A stretch of 64,000 nt of DNA, taken from assembly GCA_948567375.1 (NCBI GenBank), contig OX419758.1, forward strand, positions 6,949,001-7,013,000, read 5' to 3'. Source of the stretch: Lunularia cruciata (Eukaryota > Streptophyta > Marchantiopsida > Lunulariales > Lunulariaceae). A model generated the notes under the pieces. That model was given only the letters and a program-made list of their open reading frames with translations. It ran no database searches and was not told the DNA's origin. Numbering within the stretch: the first letter of the stretch is position 1; each line of letters opens with the position of its first letter. The translations under genes were made by a program, and so were the position numbers. Positions 23,016 to 34,316 of the stretch are shown piece after piece.

Positions 23016-23476
23016 TCAGATTCTCATCTCTTGGCCCTGTAGTCCATTTCCCAACTGTTGGCGGCATATATATACCAAGTTAGAGCGAACGCCTATTATA
23101 CGCAAGTGACTCTTGTACCCTATAGCATCCCTATAGTTCCTGTTCCACACGTGATATTCATAATCTTCTGCCACTTGAAGCCATTGGCGGGTATAAGCTG
23201 CCTCGTCAGCAGCCTTCACTTTATCTGACTGGGCCTTGGTGGCTGTCGCCCGCACGTATTCGGTATTCACGTATTCACTTTATCTGACTGGGCCTTGAGG
23301 GAGACGGTGGTTGTCGCACGCACCACAGTCTTAATGTTCAGGAGTTGGTAATTTTGTGGGTTACTTTTGGGAGCCGGTATTTGTATCTCATGTTGTGTTA
23401 TCGGTGCTTGTACTTCACCTACTGTTATCTTGCCAATAAATAATGTGAATTTCTTGGGAGACAGTAGAGTCACCAA
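23016..23476 (-). pseudogene. Unrecognised protein-like ORF pair with a local repeat
   Basis: Two overlapping minus-strand frames (23,476-23,267 and 23,270-23,016) read as one product if a frameshift near 23,268 is allowed. Both contain the same KAQSDKV block, because about 27 bp is duplicated (around 23,217-23,243 and 23,272-23,298). The second frame continues AADEAAYTRQWLQVAEDYEYH. I do not recognise the family. It may be a decayed gene or organelle-derived sequence next to the group II intron remnant. Confidence 0.3.
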
Positions 23477-23586
23477 AATTGACTAGTAACTAACTATCGC
23501 TAACTAGCGGGAAGTCTTCAAGTCTCCAAGGGCATGGGACTACCACTAAGCACACACATCCTCTCTCCTTTTCACTTAGTGTGAAC

Positions 23587-25690
23587 ATGGTGCACACATC
23601 TTCTCTTGCTCTCCACTCTTCTCTTGGTTCCAATATGTCTATCCTTACATCCACACATGCATGTTACAATTTGCTTGAGGAAGCCAAGGTCGGAGTAAAT
23701 ACCATTGCTTTGACAAATGGTTATGCCCCGATGAGTCAACTCACGCTAACTGTTGGAAACAAGCCAGGAGGCTTAGTTAAAAACAGATGCTTGACTTGTG
23801 TCCGTGGCGGTAAGCCCACCTGTCAAGCACATGTTCAAAGTACCTCCACGCTCTGCCAAGTGTGTCCTTTCCAGCTGATTATTTGCAAACAGGAGAAATA
23901 TAGTGATAGTTATCCAGAGTGACCAATGCAGAACACAACCATGAAGCAGTTGAAAATGTGGCTGTATATACAGCTGAAAGATCCCTCTCCATGATTGAGG
24001 TTGAAACTGCTCACAACCTGAGATGCATCAAAGCACAACCTTGTGTTGTTTTGGGTGTCTTACAAGAACACAACGCTACCAACCTCTCAACAACTCAAGA
24101 CATTTATAATATCAAGAAGGTCAAGAAGAGAAGGATGTTGGCTGGCAGATCAACAAGTGAAGCCTTATTGGATACCTTGATTCTAAGGGATATCCAACAT
24201 GAGATCAAATGCAACCATGCTGGCAATCTTACCTGCCTTTTCATCTTCCCTAAGTCAGCAAAGAACAATGCCAAACTATATTCAGCTAACAAGGTCTTTT
24301 CCATTGACAACACAAACAAGACCAACCAATATCAGATGGCTCTATTGCATGGAACAAGCGTGACAATGACAAATAAAACATTCACTTTGTTCTATTGCTT
24401 TATGCAATTTGAGGCTGAAGAGTTCTACACCTGGGCAATGCATGATCTGGACAGATCCTTTGAGCAACTAAGCATCAATTCTCATGATGCAGTTTTTGTC
24501 CAGATCGTGAACTGGCATTGGTGAATGCCATATCCTTGGTATTTTCAGATGCAACCACAATATTGTGTGTTTGGCATATCAACAAAAATGTGCTGGCAAA
24601 GCAATGCTCTGGATTTGATTCAAATGATGCTTAGGAAGAGTTCATGGGAGCATGGCAAGCCGGTATCAACTCTTGATCAGAAGCTGAATACAAGGAACAT
24701 TTAGATCAGCTCTCCCAAAATGTCCTTGCAGCAATATTTCCCTACCTTTTGACAACATTGCTTTGCTCCAAGGAAAATTTCATTTTGGCTTGGATTTTCC
24801 ACTACAAACACTTTGGCCATATTCCACATCAAGAGAGGAAAGTGCTCATGCAGCTCTAAAGAAATGGTTGCAGGTGTCTATTGGTTATATGCTTGGTTTC
24901 TATTTTCTGCTTTAAAGAGCATGCAATGAGTAGGAATGCAACCTTAGTCAGACTAATCACATCCAATAGATGCATAATCTCATTGAACTAAGCCATCCTT
25001 TGTGGAAAAATGTCAAGAAAAGCATCTCCTGCCATGCCATGAAGCAAGCCTTGAAATATTACTACAAATCTCTGGCACCCCAAGATGAACCATGTAGCAA
25101 CATTTTACCTCAACAATGGGCATACTTCGTAGCCATCACCTCAAAAGAATGTTGGCGCAAGTTCTTGTTGCAATCGCCTTTACCATCAATGACTTTGATT
25201 GGCATTGGTGGCTAAAACAACTAGTATCTATGATGCTCGCGCCTCCTATAGCATCCGCACCTTTGGCTAACTCAATAGAGTAGATCCAACAATGATATGA
25301 ATTGTTGATGGTGCATTAGCATCCTCTCATTGTGCACGCCCTTATAGAAGTTGTTGACCAGCCCCTTGAGGTGCAAAATCCAGCAATAGTAGCAACATGG
25401 GCAAACCTACTAGATCAACACATCGCAATCCATTTGCTTTTGAGTATGTAGAGAAATCACAACAATGGTCACAACCTCAAGCTTAATGGCAATCACAACA
25501 AGACCAACCATTGGAGATAAGATGCCATTGTCATATCTGCAAGGAAAGTGGTCAAAACACAAGAATGTGTCCTTAGTATGGAGTCCAGTTGCATCATCAT
25601 CTAATACCATCCATAATGTAGCACCTTCAAGAGACCTAGATCCCAATGCCGGTGACCAGGTGGCCAATGCTTGGCCTTTGGTGTTTTTTT
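23587..25690 (+). pseudogene. FAR1-like Mutator (MULE) transposase pseudogene
   Basis: The first open segment (23,587-23,922) carries a FAR1/WRKY-GCM1-type zinc finger: CLTCVRGGKPTC, CPFQLIICKQ, completed by TNAEHNHEA in the next frame (23,919-24,524). Then follow SIDNTNKTNQYQMALL, the first catalytic Asp region of MULE transposases, FYTWAM, PDRELALVNAIS with the second Asp (frameshifted, about 24,503), CVWHINKN, and SREESAHAALKKWL with the Glu region (about 24,830). Near 25,525 is a knuckle-like CHICKESGQNTRMC with the His replaced by Gln. At least two frameshifts and later stops make it dead. I could not find the terminal inverted repeats. FAR1/FHY3 transcription factors derive from this class. 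Confidence 0.8.
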
Positions 25691-25699
25691 TTTAAAGTT

Positions 25700-26165
25700 C
25701 AAATCTAAGATCAACTTGAATCATGGATGGCAAAAATCCACACTTCTGATTGGCTAATTGGTAGGACAATAGCGGGTGAGGTAGAAATACATGTTCCCTT
25801 ATTTTTCCATGGGGCTTAAGTTGGTGTTTCTCCTCAACTTTGGGTCTTTATGGCATGGGCCACTGCTAGATTGCTCCATCCGCATTTTTATGTGTTTTTG
25901 TACCTTTTTTAATCTTTTAGGATAAATAAATAAATAAATATTTAAAGTGATAGATATGGTATTTGAAGTGTTTGGTAAGGAATGTACAAAAGTGAATCAT
26001 AGTAGAAAGTAGAGGTATCATTTGGATTTCCTATTTTTAAGTCTATTTTGGATCATGTGTGCCTACTATTTATAGAGACCACTAACTGGTATAATCCAAA
26101 AGAACATAATCATATTAGATAATTTTCTTCAAATCTAATATATAGATCATATTTGATATATAGAT
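25700..26165. other. Intergenic, no recognisable feature
   Basis: AT-rich sequence with a short (AAAT)n run near 25,925-25,940. No gene seen. Confidence 0.45.
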
Positions 26166-26170
26166 TATAT

Positions 26171-26517
26171 TCCTCTTTTGGGTATTTCTCCCCACCTTGA
26201 TCTTCCTGAGGGGTGTATCACATCTACATATGGACTACATATCCTTGGAGTGCCTGTAGGATCCGAGGAGTTTTTCACATGCTTCTTAAATGTTGCCCTT
26301 GTAAAAGATGTTCTCTATGTGGATGACATTTCGTTATTAGGAGATCCGTAGGTAGCATTTGGTATACTCTCCTCCAGTATTGCTCATCAACCGTCTTACC
26401 TCATCCGTATAGTTCTTCTCTCCTTGTCCTTCTTCTCATGTTTGAGAGCCTTTGATAGGAGGATTATGGGAGTCTTTGGTGATATTATTGGACCAAGGAC
26501 ATTTGAGTGTGTGACAT
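26171..26517 (+). mobile_element. LINE fragment L3
   Basis: Matches copy L2 over about 16,110-16,460 (thumb region). It breaks off at gagtgtgtgaca, where element C territory begins. The LINE family reappears on the far side of element C at 34,985, but about 485 bp of LINE between the two points is missing, so the two pieces may or may not be one interrupted copy. Confidence 0.65.
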
Positions 26518-26849
26518 GGAATTTATGTTTGTGTGAGGTGCTCTAAATTTTGAGCGTTGGTGCTCCGGTGTGCTCTCAGTAGTGAGGCTAGAGTGATGAC
26601 CAATCAGACTATCTTTGTTTCTCTCCGGTGAGGCAGGAAGTGATGACCTCCAGATTGTGAGAGTGCGTGTTGTGATGGTAGGTTATAGGTTGCCCTTTCC
26701 CATAGTTTAGTTATCTCAACTAGATTTACATTAGTGGGTGGTGTTCCGTGGGTATTGGCACTTGGTGGTGTTGGCACTTGGTGGGGTACTTGCGGTTGCG
26801 ACTTGCGGTTACAATTTGTGGTTCCGGTTTGTGGTTGCAGTTGCGGTTA

Positions 26850-28260
26850 CTTTGTCATGATAGAGTTTGTTGGGGATTCTAGAGGAGTTAGCCTTGCAAT
26901 ACACAGTGCATTTACTCAGAGTGACACTCAATATCAGCTTGTATCTCAGGTCCCAATGAGGGAGTAGATTGGCTCTGAGTTGGAGTTTGACACAGGAGCT
27001 GATTTAGTTGAGAGTGCACTTGGTGTGTCCGCACTATTGTTGTGGGATATGGACTAGATTTATGGGGCCTCCAAAGGCCCTAGGTGTTACTTTGGTATAA
27101 TGGGTACCATTGAGTTGGATGACTTCATCTAGGAGTTAGATAGTTGGTGTGATCTACAACAAATGCAGAACCCAACTTTGTTTACACCTTTCATGGCATG
27201 GAAGGGGTTGTTTCAGCATTTGGAAGGTCTACCAATGGATGACTACCATGAGTTCAAGAGAGCTCATTTGGAGGAGATTGAGTTATGGAGACAATATTGG
27301 TCTCCAAACTTTGTTTCTATCACTTTAGGTTTGGTGGCCAAGAGTAGATTGGCTGTACCTACGAGTTCTACCTCAAGTAGTGTTGGTAGAGCTAGTGGAG
27401 GTGCACTAGCTGGAGATAGTGCTACTACGAGTGGAGGTATTGCTATAGGAGGTGGTGTGGTACTAGGGTTCAACCCCTTGGTGGAGTTCTTATTTTGTTT
27501 GAGGCAGAACTACCAGGGAGTGCAAATTCACAAGCTGAGGAGCTTGTAGGAGTTCCAGCAAAAGGCTAGAGAAAGCCTATGCAAGGCATACACTTGCATG
27601 AGGTGGCTGATCAGTTTCACTCAGGGAGTTACTGAGGCCCAAGCAGTCCAATTTTGGTATGGGATATTGGATAGGGAGTTGCAACGTAGAGTTCATGATG
27701 CTATGTTGTTACAAGCTACTTTGCATACTTTGGCAGTGATCTTTGGTTTGGTTGAGCGCATTGAGCTCAACATGGTGGAGGAGAGGGTGGTGACATCTAG
27801 ATTTGGTAGGGAGACCTCATCCATGGTTATGACTTCTTCTAGAGTGCAGCAAAGTGCACCATGCCTAATTGGTTTTTGAGGACAGGGTGGATAGCTCAGA
27901 TCCCATGGAGCGAGTGGAGGGCTGAGTGGAGCTAGACCCTTACTTTCATTTTTGGGTCAATAGCAGCCAATGAGTAGTGGTATTGCTTGTTGGATTTGTG
28001 GTGGACCTCACCGTAGGAGAGAGTGTACTGATGGCAGCAGACTTGATACCTTTGGTGCATCGCAGCCAGCATAGAGGCAGTGTGAGCATTGCCACAAATT
28101 TGGTCACACTAGTGACCGATGCTTTGACCTACACCCAGAGTTATGGAGTGGTAGGGCTATTATGGCAAGTAGTAGAGGAGCTCTAATTCATGGATGATGG
28201 GGTGGTAGAGGTGGTGGTAGAGGATCTACACCTAGTAGAGGTGCAGTACCTGCCCTTACT
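26850..28260 (+). pseudogene. gag of element C, with two CCHC zinc knuckles
   Basis: Fragments in one frame give a long gag: LQQMQNPTLFTPF and LEEIELWRQYWSPN (27,160-27,310), a Ser/Gly-rich linker, then ARESLCKAY, QAVQFWYGILDREL and LVERIELNM (27,565-27,775). Two zinc knuckles follow: CWICGGPHRRREC (27,988-28,026, C-x2-C-x3-H-x4-C) and CEHCHKFGHTSDRC (28,081-28,122, C-x2-C-x4-H-x4-C). The second has canonical spacing; the first is one residue short between Cys and His. Several in-frame stops fit Gln or Arg codons changed by C to T. Confidence 0.75.
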
Positions 28261-28959
28261 TCTGATATAGCTATGGCTACTCAGATTGAGCAGTTGGAGC
28301 AGAGATTGGCTAGTATAGCCATTGCTTAGAGGAGGTCAGATTCAGGTGCTGAGGCTTCCACCTCATATGTTGGTGATAGAGATGCTTTGGACTTTATGTG
28401 CGGATCAGCTTAGGTGGATGCATCTACAGCAATGACTAGGAGTGCAGTACGTGCTCCAGAGCCTAGAAGAGCATCAATGGAGTTGGACCTACAGAGAGGA
28501 GAGGTTGGGAGATAGGTCAGACTTCCCTAGTCTTTCATGCTATCTGAGGCATTGCAGACAATATCCATGGGTCCTAGACGTCCTAATGCAAGTGTGGTAG
28601 GTGGTGATGGAGTGCATGATTGACTACTTCCTAGTCAACCACCTGCTACTACACAGACTGAGTCTAGCACAATGTTGGGAGTGGTTCAGTTGATTATGTG
28701 GTGCCCTTTATTTTCAACCAGTGATATGTTTATATTGGGAGTTGACCCAACCCCAATGTTCCGGTTGGCTGCCATGCTTTATGAGAGTAGGAATGATGCG
28801 GTTGCTACTACTAAAGCAAAGGTGGCTGGTTGTAGAGCTGACTTGGTTGAGGAGCATTGGATCCATTCAACAACTAGTGGTTTATGGCAAGCAACAACAT
28901 CTATGGAGGAGTTGGTAGTTAGACCGGCCTTTGAGAGAGCGTGGTTCACATCTAGTGTT

Positions 28960-29640
28960 GTCCTATTGGATAACCAAAGAGGGATTTTCCACTTGGTGGG
29001 ACCTTCAAGGAAGGTCTATACACCATAGAGAGTCTTGTTAGACTGTGGTGCACAACCCCTTAAGTTGGGGAAGGCTGTAGTAATTGGTCTAGAGTTATAG
29101 AAGACCAATGTGGAGAGGTGTCTATTTGAGATCCAGACATCTCTAGGTGGTCATTTGACATAGTACATCACACGTGGGGAGCTTGTTGTCCAAGTTCAGC
29201 CGGGTCATCCGATTGATAGCTTGGTGGTGAGAGCTCAGGCTATTGCGACAATAGCTAAGTCATATGATGTGCTAGTTGGAGGAGTAGTGTTATACCTCTT
29301 GGGTTTCAACATTGACTATTGGGAGAAGACAGCCTCCTATAGACCAGGTTGGCAATCTAGTGAGGGACGGGTCTGTTGCCTACCAATACGCTTTAGTAGT
29401 GGTAGTCTTGGCTCACTACAGTCCGTGACCATGGCAACATCAGTTTTATCTTTCAGTGGTATAGTTACTTGGCCTGGTGACATGTTGGAGGGCAACGCCG
29501 ATGCAAAAGATACTCCAATACCAAAGGAGATCACTCAGATTTGGAGTACAAGTGGGATTGTTCCATCCACCTTGGATGTTCCATTGTGGAGTTTAGAGGA
29601 GGCATTGCAACAACATGCAGATCAATTGGTGCAATAGGCT
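28960..29640 (+). pseudogene. Aspartic protease-like domain of element C
   Basis: LLDCGAQPLKLGK at about 29,032-29,070 has D-C-G-A at the place where retroviral proteases have D-S/T-G-A, followed at 29,221-29,400 by a conserved-looking YDVLVGGVVLYLLGFNID block that replaces the usual DIILG signature. The open reading continues to 29,637 with a region I do not recognise. It sits between gag and the methyltransferase. Confidence 0.6.
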
Positions 29641-29748
29641 TGGAGTGGAGCCTTTGTAGCATTAGGAGATGATTGTGAGGATGAGCCTCCAGAGTCAATT
29701 ACTTTGACACCTTTGGATACCACACTCATTGCTTGATAGTATCCAATA

Positions 29749-30740
29749 GAGGGGATATGTCTATTGGAGTTGTTTGGTGGGATTAGCACTGGACTAGTTG
29801 CAGTATTATAGGTGGGTATACGAGTACAGAGGTACTTGTATGTAGAGAGAGATGAGACTGCTAGGTGAACCTCTCTACATCATGTGGCACACTTGGCCAA
29901 TCAGTATCCGGAGTTATTACTGATGTCAACAATCAGAGGTTACTAGAAGGCCCTACCAGTAGACATTTCCTTACTGGTGGTGCATGATCTAAAGAGACAT
30001 GGGCCTATTCACTTGGTGATTTTTGGATGGCCATGTTAAGGACATACACGTGCTGGCCGAGGTTTGGGTCTTCAAGATCCTTGTTCTGGTGTGTTTTGGA
30101 AGATGTTACAAATGCTACAACATCTCCAAGTTCATCAGTCCGTTTCTCCAGCTTACCTTTTGGAGAACATTCCTTTGATGGGTGATTCTTGCACCAGAGT
30201 AGTGGTGAATACACATTAGTTCCATTCTTGGATGGGACTTGCTATATTGTTAGATGCAGCTTGAGTGGGATCATGGGCTCATCATCTTTGTCTTTTGTGG
30301 ACAAACCTCTTATCCAAAGAGGTTTTACAACGTGCATATGATGGGATTCAGTGACTTGACCACATCCTTGTTAATGACATCTTGGATGTTGGGCGTCAGT
30401 CTTAGATAGTGGTAGTGGCTAATAGGTCACCTATGGTAGTGGTGAACCTAGTTGGATAGCCTAGAGCCAAATTTCCCACACTCATGAGTTTCCCAAGCTT
30501 TCATGCTTTTTGAGAGGGAGGACCTAGACTTATTTGGGACTCATAGTTACAGCAATTGGTGGAGCCCAATGCCGATGAGAGAGAGCACATGATGGGTTTT
30601 TGCACTGGTATTGCCGCTATTCCAATAATGTTAGAGGCATCTAGGTGTCAGGTGTTAGGTTAGGCTATGGACCTAAACTGTTTGACTTGGATTATGAGCC
30701 TTGGCTTGGCAAAGCAACATAGGATGCGCTTGATAGGCAT
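29749..30740 (+). pseudogene. C5 cytosine DNA methyltransferase domain inside element C
   Basis: One reading frame runs for about 330 codons with no frameshift. In order it shows motif I LLELFGGISTGL (29,758), a VERDETA acidic block (motif II-like), VVHDL, motif IV GWPC followed by a TAA where Gln is expected (PCQ, with the catalytic Cys at about 30,033), then GHTRAGRGLGLQDP, motif VI LENIP (30,161), GSWAHHLCLLWTNLL at motif VIII (family pattern HR-R, here mutated), and a distal block from about 30,590 (GFCTGIAAIP, SRCQVLG, AMDLNCLTW) where target-recognition and motif X are expected. In this enzyme class the motif IV Cys attacks C6 of cytosine and AdoMet binds motif I. About 12 in-frame stops inactivate this copy. 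The domain lies between protease and RT, so it would have been released from, or worked within, the polyprotein. Confidence 0.85.
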
Positions 30741-31084
30741 CACCACTTGGAAATTGTGAGCCCTATGCCTATTGAGACAATTCAGGCACATGTTGAGGGC
30801 GATGGACCAAGTGGACATGATATTCTTGGGACAAAGTCAGTAGCTACTTAGGAGAGTGGTCTACTTGGAGTCCATCTAGGTGAGCTTGGGCTACTTGGAT
30901 TACACCCTTGGTCCACTTGGGATACAACTAGAGGACATGTGGAACTTGTAGCCAGAGTGGAGGGAGTTTTTCACACATAGGTTAGGACCTCTAATGGTCG
31001 GAGGCATGACATTATTGCTCCCAAGGGCCCATTGTAGCAGCCAGTCAGTACGTCTTCCACTCGTATGACAATAATAGAGGATAC

Positions 31085-32560
31085 TTGGGAGCCAGATCTT
31101 GGACCCAAGCTTACTGGAGAGGAAAGACGGAGGGTTTGGAGGTTCTTGAGGAGCCACACAATTTTTTCTCCTTCAGTATGAAGGATTTGGGTGCTCTGAA
31201 GGGACCTGGTATACAGATTGAGCTGACTAGCAATACACCAGTTTTTTTACGTCCTTATCTATATAGTGATCTGGAGAGGACATTGATTCAAAGCCGGAGT
31301 AGTGACATTTTTGAGGCTGGTTTGGTGGAGGTCTCACATGGAGAGTATGCATCAACAACAATGATGCCAACCAAGAAGGATATGCATGCAACTACATAGA
31401 TAGGTAGATTTGTGAAGATTACTATCCTATCAACCGACAGACCAGGGCTGATCGGTATGCCATGCCTACATCAAAGGAGATTTTTGATGCAATTGGGCAT
31501 GCAAAGGTCTTTAGTACTTTGGATCTTCAAGCAAGATATCATCAATTGTCAATCAAGGAGGAGGATAAGTCCAAGACAACATTCTAGGTTATTGATCCTC
31601 ATGGCAAGGATGTGTTATATCAGTGGAGGTTCTTACTGTTTGGGTTAAAGAATGCTCTTGTTGAGTTCCAAAGGGCAATAGATAGGATCCTAGCTGGATT
31701 GAATTTTGCTCGGTGCTATATTGATGACATTTTGGTCTATAGCACTATTGTGGAGGAGCATGAGAGACAATTGTTGGAGGTGTTTGAGAGGTTGAGATCT
31801 CATGGACTCAAATTACATTTTGGGAAGTGTAGGTTCTTCCATGAGCAGGTTGAGTATTTGGGTCACACTATCTACTCTGAAGGACTTGGTGCTTAGCAGA
31901 CCAAGGTGGAGGCTATTGCACATATTCCTTAGCCTATAGATGTGAGTAGAGTGCAAGCATTCCTTGGTTTAGCAAACTTCTATCACTGCTACGTTAGAGG
32001 ATTTAGTGCTATTGCCAAGGCCTTGACAAAGCTGACCAAGCTTACACAAGAGTGGTGTTGGGGAGATGAGCAAGAGAGAGCTTTTGTAGAGCTCAAGGAG
32101 AGGTTGACATCTGCTCCTATTTTGAGGATACCGATCAGAGGATGACCATTTCAGGTTCATATTGATTGGAATATGCTGGGGCTTGGAGCAGTGCTCACCT
32201 AGCATGATGATAAGGAGAAGGAGTTTTTGGTGGCCTATGCTAGTCGCTCCAACAATTCAGCGGAGGCAAAGTATAGTTCATATGAGGGAGAGTGCTTGGC
32301 AGCCGTTTGGGTAGTAGCGCATTTCCAATGTTACCTATTTGGTAACCCCTTCACTCTCAGCATTGATCATCAGCCGTTGAAGTGGTTGATGGAGTCCGAC
32401 AAGCTTTCAAGGAAGCTTGCACGATGGGCTTTGATTTTACAAGAGTATGATTTCACCGTTGTTCACAGACCTAGAGTGGTGAATTGTGATGCACATGGGT
32501 TGAGTAGAAACCCATGTCCTAGCCAACAGATCAAATCGGAGCACATTGGCATGGTGAGAC
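31085..32560 (+). pseudogene. Reverse transcriptase and RNase H of element C
   Basis: Before the fingers is a block FSMKDLGALKGPGIQIEL (about 31,170), then SHGEYASTTMMPTKKD, VFSTLDL with the motif-A Asp (about 31,510), LLFGLKNA, YIDDILVYS with both catalytic Asp codons intact (31,717-31,743) and FLGLANFYHCYVRGFS. RNase H shows IDWNMLGLGAVL, YEGECLAAVW, SIDHQPLKWL and VVNCDAHGLSRN, so the catalytic acids are still present. Stops and frame changes occur at about 31,400-31,650, 31,895 and 32,145. Confidence 0.87.
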
Positions 32561-32699
32561 AGATGAGGAGATGGTGCCAAGTTGGCATGCATTGGCCTTT
32601 TTGTGTATATTTTTTGAGGCTTTGGTAGTATCTCTCTCAGCGCATACAAGAGGAGTTATTGAGGTCATAGATCCAGAGAGTGAAGATATTTTTCTAGTT

Positions 32700-33640
32700 T
32701 AGCAAGACATTCATGATGATATCTTAGTGATGAACTATCCTTGCACCGGTGTTGTGGGTGGCACAGTTGGGGCCAAGGAGAGAGACCGTGTTCTTCAACA
32801 AGCTAAATGGTTTACATTGGAGGAAAAACACCTTTTGCGTATATGGGAGGATGGTAGAGTGCGAGTAATACAACTTCCATCTCAAGATCACAGTTGGTCC
32901 ATCATGCTCATGAGAAGCTAGGACATTTTGGAGTAAAGGATACATATAGTTTACTCCAGAGTCAATATTGGTGGCACGATATGCAGACCGAGGTACAACA
33001 ATTTGTTGCCACATGTGTGGTTTGTGACCAAGTTAGAGCATCATTCAATGCTCCTACACCATAGTTACACCCATTACCTATCATGGGATTGGGTAACCAT
33101 TGGAGTTTGGACTTTGCTGGACCTTTACTGCTAATTGTGAGACATCATCGGTATCTCTTGGTGATGGTAGAGCACTTCTCCAAGTAGATTGAGTTGGTGG
33201 CACTTCTTGACAAGTCGAGTGAAGGGACATATTACTCATTCATGTATTGAGTTCTTAGTCATTTTGGTGCACCAATTGAGGTTTTGACTGATTAGTGTAC
33301 AAAGTTGTTGGGGGAGTTTTAGGTCTTGTGTGACAAGGCTTTGATTGATCATTGTACTACATCCTGAGATCACCCTAAGGTAGATAGCTTAGCAAAGAGA
33401 GTGGTTCAGATGGTGAAGAGAGGATTGCAAAAGTATGGTTTGCAGCGAGGCCACTTGGGAGATTGGGATCTCCAATTACCTTGGTTGGCCATGGGCTATC
33501 GATTCAACCGGCAAGCCTCCTTATCATCCTTCTCTCCTTACTTCCTACTATATCGATGAGATCCAGATTTGCCTATAGCCATTTGTCAAGATGCTACTGT
33601 AGTTTTGGACTTGGATGACCCAAATGTATGGATGAGTGCA
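32700..33640 (+). pseudogene. Integrase of element C
   Basis: A zinc domain reads HHAHEKLGHFG then CVVCDQVRA (32,895-33,045), and the core reads LDFAGPLL (first Asp, about 33,110), LSHFGAPIEVLTD (second Asp) and HPKVDSLAKRVVQMVKRGL, where the third acidic residue region lies. About eight in-frame stops occur; almost all fit Gln, Arg or Trp codons hit by a transition. No chromodomain follows; a PHD finger takes that place. Confidence 0.82.
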
Positions 33641-33813
33641 TGTTCCTAACGGGCAGAGATCTCTTAGAGAGTGATGCCGATGGCCTTTGAGGACTTGGTG
33701 ATTGCTTTGCATAGAGATACTTTACGCTATGCTACCATTCAAGGAGGAGGTATAGACCCTCGATCCGTCAATTTCATCCAAGATACTATGTATATCTATA
33801 GCAGACAACACCA

Positions 33814-34142
33814 ATGATACTTGATGTTTCGACATGCCACTCTATCTTGAGAGTGTGGGAGGTTTTGCCATCTGGAGTCCTTGTGTTAGATGGATGTGAT
33901 GGTGTTGTTTGGAAAGATCATGTGCGCAATTGTGCGCCATGCCACCTCCTAAACATTGATGATACTATGGACCCAAACTTGGTACTTGTACGTGCAGGCT
34001 TGAGGTGTGTGTTATGTGGCTCTTTTGGTGGAGCTACTATTATGTAGTGTGTGATAGCTGTTCGAGAGGATGACATATGGCATGTATGACTCCTCCCCTC
34101 ATGGTGGTTCCTCAAGGATAGTGGTTATGTCTTAGATGTACT
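33814..34142 (+). pseudogene. C-terminal tail and PHD finger of element C
   Basis: After the integrase, an open segment includes DGVVWKDHVRNCAPCHL and then, from 34,006, CVLCGS. One base is missing near 34,043; in the next frame follow VCDSCSRG, a stop where Trp is expected, HMAC, TPPLMVVPQG, another stop, and WLCLRC, ending at 34,139. The spacing C-x2-C, C-x2-C, H-x2-C, C-x2-C is the C4HC3 pattern of a PHD finger, a zinc module that often reads methylated or unmodified histone H3 tails. It sits where chromoviruses have a chromodomain. Confidence 0.8.
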
Positions 34143-34303
34143 TGATCTATAGCTAGTTCATTCTTTATATTGTATAGATTGCAGACAGGCGACTAACGAT
34201 GGGGCTCCATAGTACCCAGCCTTCTGATCTTTTCCCATCATACAATATACCATATACTTGGAGTAGATGGCAATTTGGAGTTAGAGGGACCTAGCCGCCA
34301 ACT

Positions 34304-34310
34304 AGGGGGG
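34304..34310 (+). promoter_or_regulatory. Polypurine tract of element C
   Basis: AGGGGGG stands just before the start of the LTR-like repeat, the expected site of plus-strand priming. Confidence 0.6.
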
Positions 34311-34316
34311 CAATTA

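Noticed and set aside
22834-23067. Minus ORF of 77 residues as part of a gene with 23,016-23,476
   Set aside because: It overlaps in another frame and has no recognisable motif or convincing splice sites.
26734-26967. Plus ORF rich in Gly and Cys as a separate gene
   Set aside because: The first half is low complexity and the second half runs into the gag frame of element C.
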